Source: JBFIHZ01 sp041601535 (lineage in GTDB: Bacteria; Pseudomonadota; Gammaproteobacteria; Xanthomonadales; SZUA-36). From it: DNA of 17,563 nucleotides. The notes beneath the pieces are model-generated. The model was not told the origin of the DNA, did not search any database, and saw only the letters and a list, made by a program, of their open reading frames with translations. The stretch is from contig JBFIHZ010000046.1 in the NCBI GenBank assembly GCA_041601535.1, positions 1 to 17,563 on the forward strand. Reading direction: 5' to 3'. Below are positions 16,437 to 17,563 of this stretch, piece by piece. Position 1 is the stretch's first letter. The number at the start of each line of letters is the position of its first letter. The translations under genes were made by a program, and so were the position numbers.

Positions 16437-17042
16437 TCAGTTGGCCGCGCTGTCTGCGGGCATCGACGGTGCCGGGACCTTGTTACTGATGGCCGGAATG
16501 GATTGCAGGTAGGTAAAAATCGCTTCCAGGTCCTGATCGTTGAAGTTTTTGTACATCGGAATGGGCATGGGGGGCAGCAGTTCCCGGCCGCGCCCCAGCC
16601 GACGGCCGGTGCGGATAGTGTCCATAAAATTGCGCAGGGTCCATTTACCCAGCCCGGTGTCACGGTCGGGCGTCAGGTTGGCGGTATAACTCACGCCCCA
16701 AGGCCCGGCCCAGGCCGTATTGGTGGCCGCGGCCAGTGCGATCCACGGCCCTTCCGGTAATGCAGGTGGAGGCGGCAGATCCATGGATGAGGGATGGCCC
16801 GACAGCATGCGGCTCATATCCGGCTCCGCGCCGTTGGGCCCCATGATCCACGGCGTGTGGCAATCATTGCAGGCGGCAACGGTGACCAGGTACTGGCCGC
16901 GCTCCAGCATTTCCGCTGATGACGGCTTCGCTTGCGCGCTGACGGCGCTATCGGCCGCTAAAGGTGCTGCACAAACCAGCAGCAATAACGCCAGGCAGCC
17001 TGTCCAAAGGCTGGCCGGGCGGAGGTGGGTGAGCCATTTCAT
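16437..17042 (-). CDS. Exported mono-haem cytochrome c family protein
   Basis: Periplasmic electron-transfer protein of 201 residues. It has a signal peptide (hydrophobic core at about 11-29, likely cut near Ala30) and one haem-attachment motif CNDCH at 58-62. Met159 or Met163, in the PPMPIPM segment, is the likely axial ligand. A C-terminal helix (DQDLEAIFTYLQSIP, about 169-183) is typical of class I cytochromes. Between the haem and the Met lies an insert rich in Pro, Trp and Gly (about 65-130) that makes it longer than small cytochromes. The ATG at 17042 overlaps the stop of the upstream cytochrome gene as ATGA, and AGGAG lies 8 nt before it inside that gene. The pair is probably co-translated and may serve one electron-transfer chain; the redox partner is not in view. 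Confidence 0.88.
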   Translation of the reverse strand: MKWLTHLRPASLWTGCLALLLLVCAAPLAADSAVSAQAKPSSAEMLERGQYLVTVAACNDCHTPWIMGPNGAEPDMSRMLSGHPSSMDLPPPPALPEGPWIALAAATNTAWAGPWGVSYTANLTPDRDTGLGKWTLRNFMDTIRTGRRLGRGRELLPPMPIPMYKNFNDQDLEAIFTYLQSIPAISNKVPAPSMPADSAAN

Positions 17043-17563
17043 GGTGTATTCTCCTGTTGAAAAGTTAAATCCTGTTGAATCCAGCGATTGATCAGGTCCA
17101 TGGCTGCCGGGTCGGGCAGCACGGTACCCAAAGGTGGCATTTGCACCAGTGGATTGCGCGATTGCATGCGCAGCGCCAGCAGGCTGGCGTCGGGCAGGCC
17201 GGGCACCACGCGGGTATTGATGCCCGCGTGGCTGAATTCGCTGGGACGTCCGATCAGTGTTTGCAACACCGCTTCGGCCCGCTTTTCGGGGTTCTGGTCC
17301 AGCTCCAGCTCAAGCAAGGCCAGCGAACCGGCGGCGTTGTGGCAATGCCCGCAGTTGGCGTGCAGATAGCCCAGCGCGGCCCGCGACGTGCCGGATGTAA
17401 CGGCGATACGCGGCGGATTGGCCACAATCTGTTCCGGCAGATTGATCAGCAGCCCCAACTCAACCAGCCGCTGCAGATCCAGGTCGCCCGGCCGCAGCGG
17501 TTCGCTGTTGGGCGCGGATGAGTCGCGGTCAGTCGACAACTGCAATGCGCTGACACCGAGCAC
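17039..17563 (-). CDS. Cytochrome c domain protein, C-terminal part (5' end outside window)
   Basis: The last 174 residues of a longer protein are visible; the frame is open at the window edge, so the first visible codon (GTG) need not be the start. It has one haem motif CGHCH at visible residues 71-75, inside YLHANCGHCHNAAG. A Met in QMPPLGT (142) is the probable axial ligand, and a closing helix LINRWIQQDL follows at about 157-166. This pattern resembles the C-terminal domain of large exported cytochromes that carry a YLHANCxHCH segment, in particular the SO_2930-type family, but I cannot confirm the family without the N-terminal part. The stop overlaps the next cytochrome gene by 4 nt, so the two form an operon. 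Confidence 0.8.
   Translation of the reverse strand: MLGVSALQLSTDRDSSAPNSEPLRPGDLDLQRLVELGLLINLPEQIVANPPRIAVTSGTSRAALGYLHANCGHCHNAAGSLALLELELDQNPEKRAEAVLQTLIGRPSEFSHAGINTRVVPGLPDASLLALRMQSRNPLVQMPPLGTVLPDPAAMDLINRWIQQDLTFQQENTP

Overview
The window looks like chromosomal DNA of a GC-rich Gram-negative bacterium, most likely a gammaproteobacterium. It encodes a TamA/TamB pair, an RND efflux permease with its periplasmic adaptor, outer-membrane barrels and exported c-type cytochromes, all of which imply a two-membrane envelope. There is no rRNA, tRNA, CRISPR array, insertion sequence, phage gene or integrase. Gene order and composition are those of a core-like region and not an obvious island.

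Layout. (a) 1-6533, minus strand: an overlapping three-gene operon read as HAD-family phosphatase, tamA, tamB. tamB runs off the left edge, missing only its last few dozen codons. A perfect TATAAT box and a strong Shine-Dalgarno sequence precede the operon. (b) 6601-7569, plus strand: a metallo-beta-lactamase-fold hydrolase, divergent from the tam operon. (c) 7636-8325, minus: a small acidic outer-membrane beta-barrel protein. (d) 8326-8887: a 560-bp stretch with a palindromic operator-like site, a possible 47-residue ORF, a long imperfect hairpin, and a clear intrinsic terminator that ends the next operon. (e) 8888-13136, minus: an RND efflux operon with the permease first and the adaptor second, and no outer-membrane channel gene. 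(f) 13137-13502: an apparently non-coding gap. (g) 13503-14324, minus: a LytTR-type response regulator with no kinase next to it. (h) 14553-16277, plus: an exported DUF885 protein with an HExxPGH metal-site motif. (i) 16437 to the right edge, minus: two exported mono-haem cytochrome c proteins (the upstream one partial) with a 4-nt overlap. A 12-bp perfect stem lies in the convergent gap between (h) and (i).

How they work together. Most products act in the envelope: TamA/TamB in outer-membrane protein insertion and inter-membrane lipid traffic, the RND pump in export, the barrel protein at the surface, DUF885 and the cytochromes in the periplasm. No phage-defence, mobile or biosynthetic system is visible. 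The points most worth checking are the fusion of a HAD phosphatase gene to tamAB, the permease-first RND operon with changed proton-relay residues, the Glu-to-Gln change near the DUF885 metal site, the possibly leaderless LytTR gene, and the structured 8.3-8.8 kb intergenic region.
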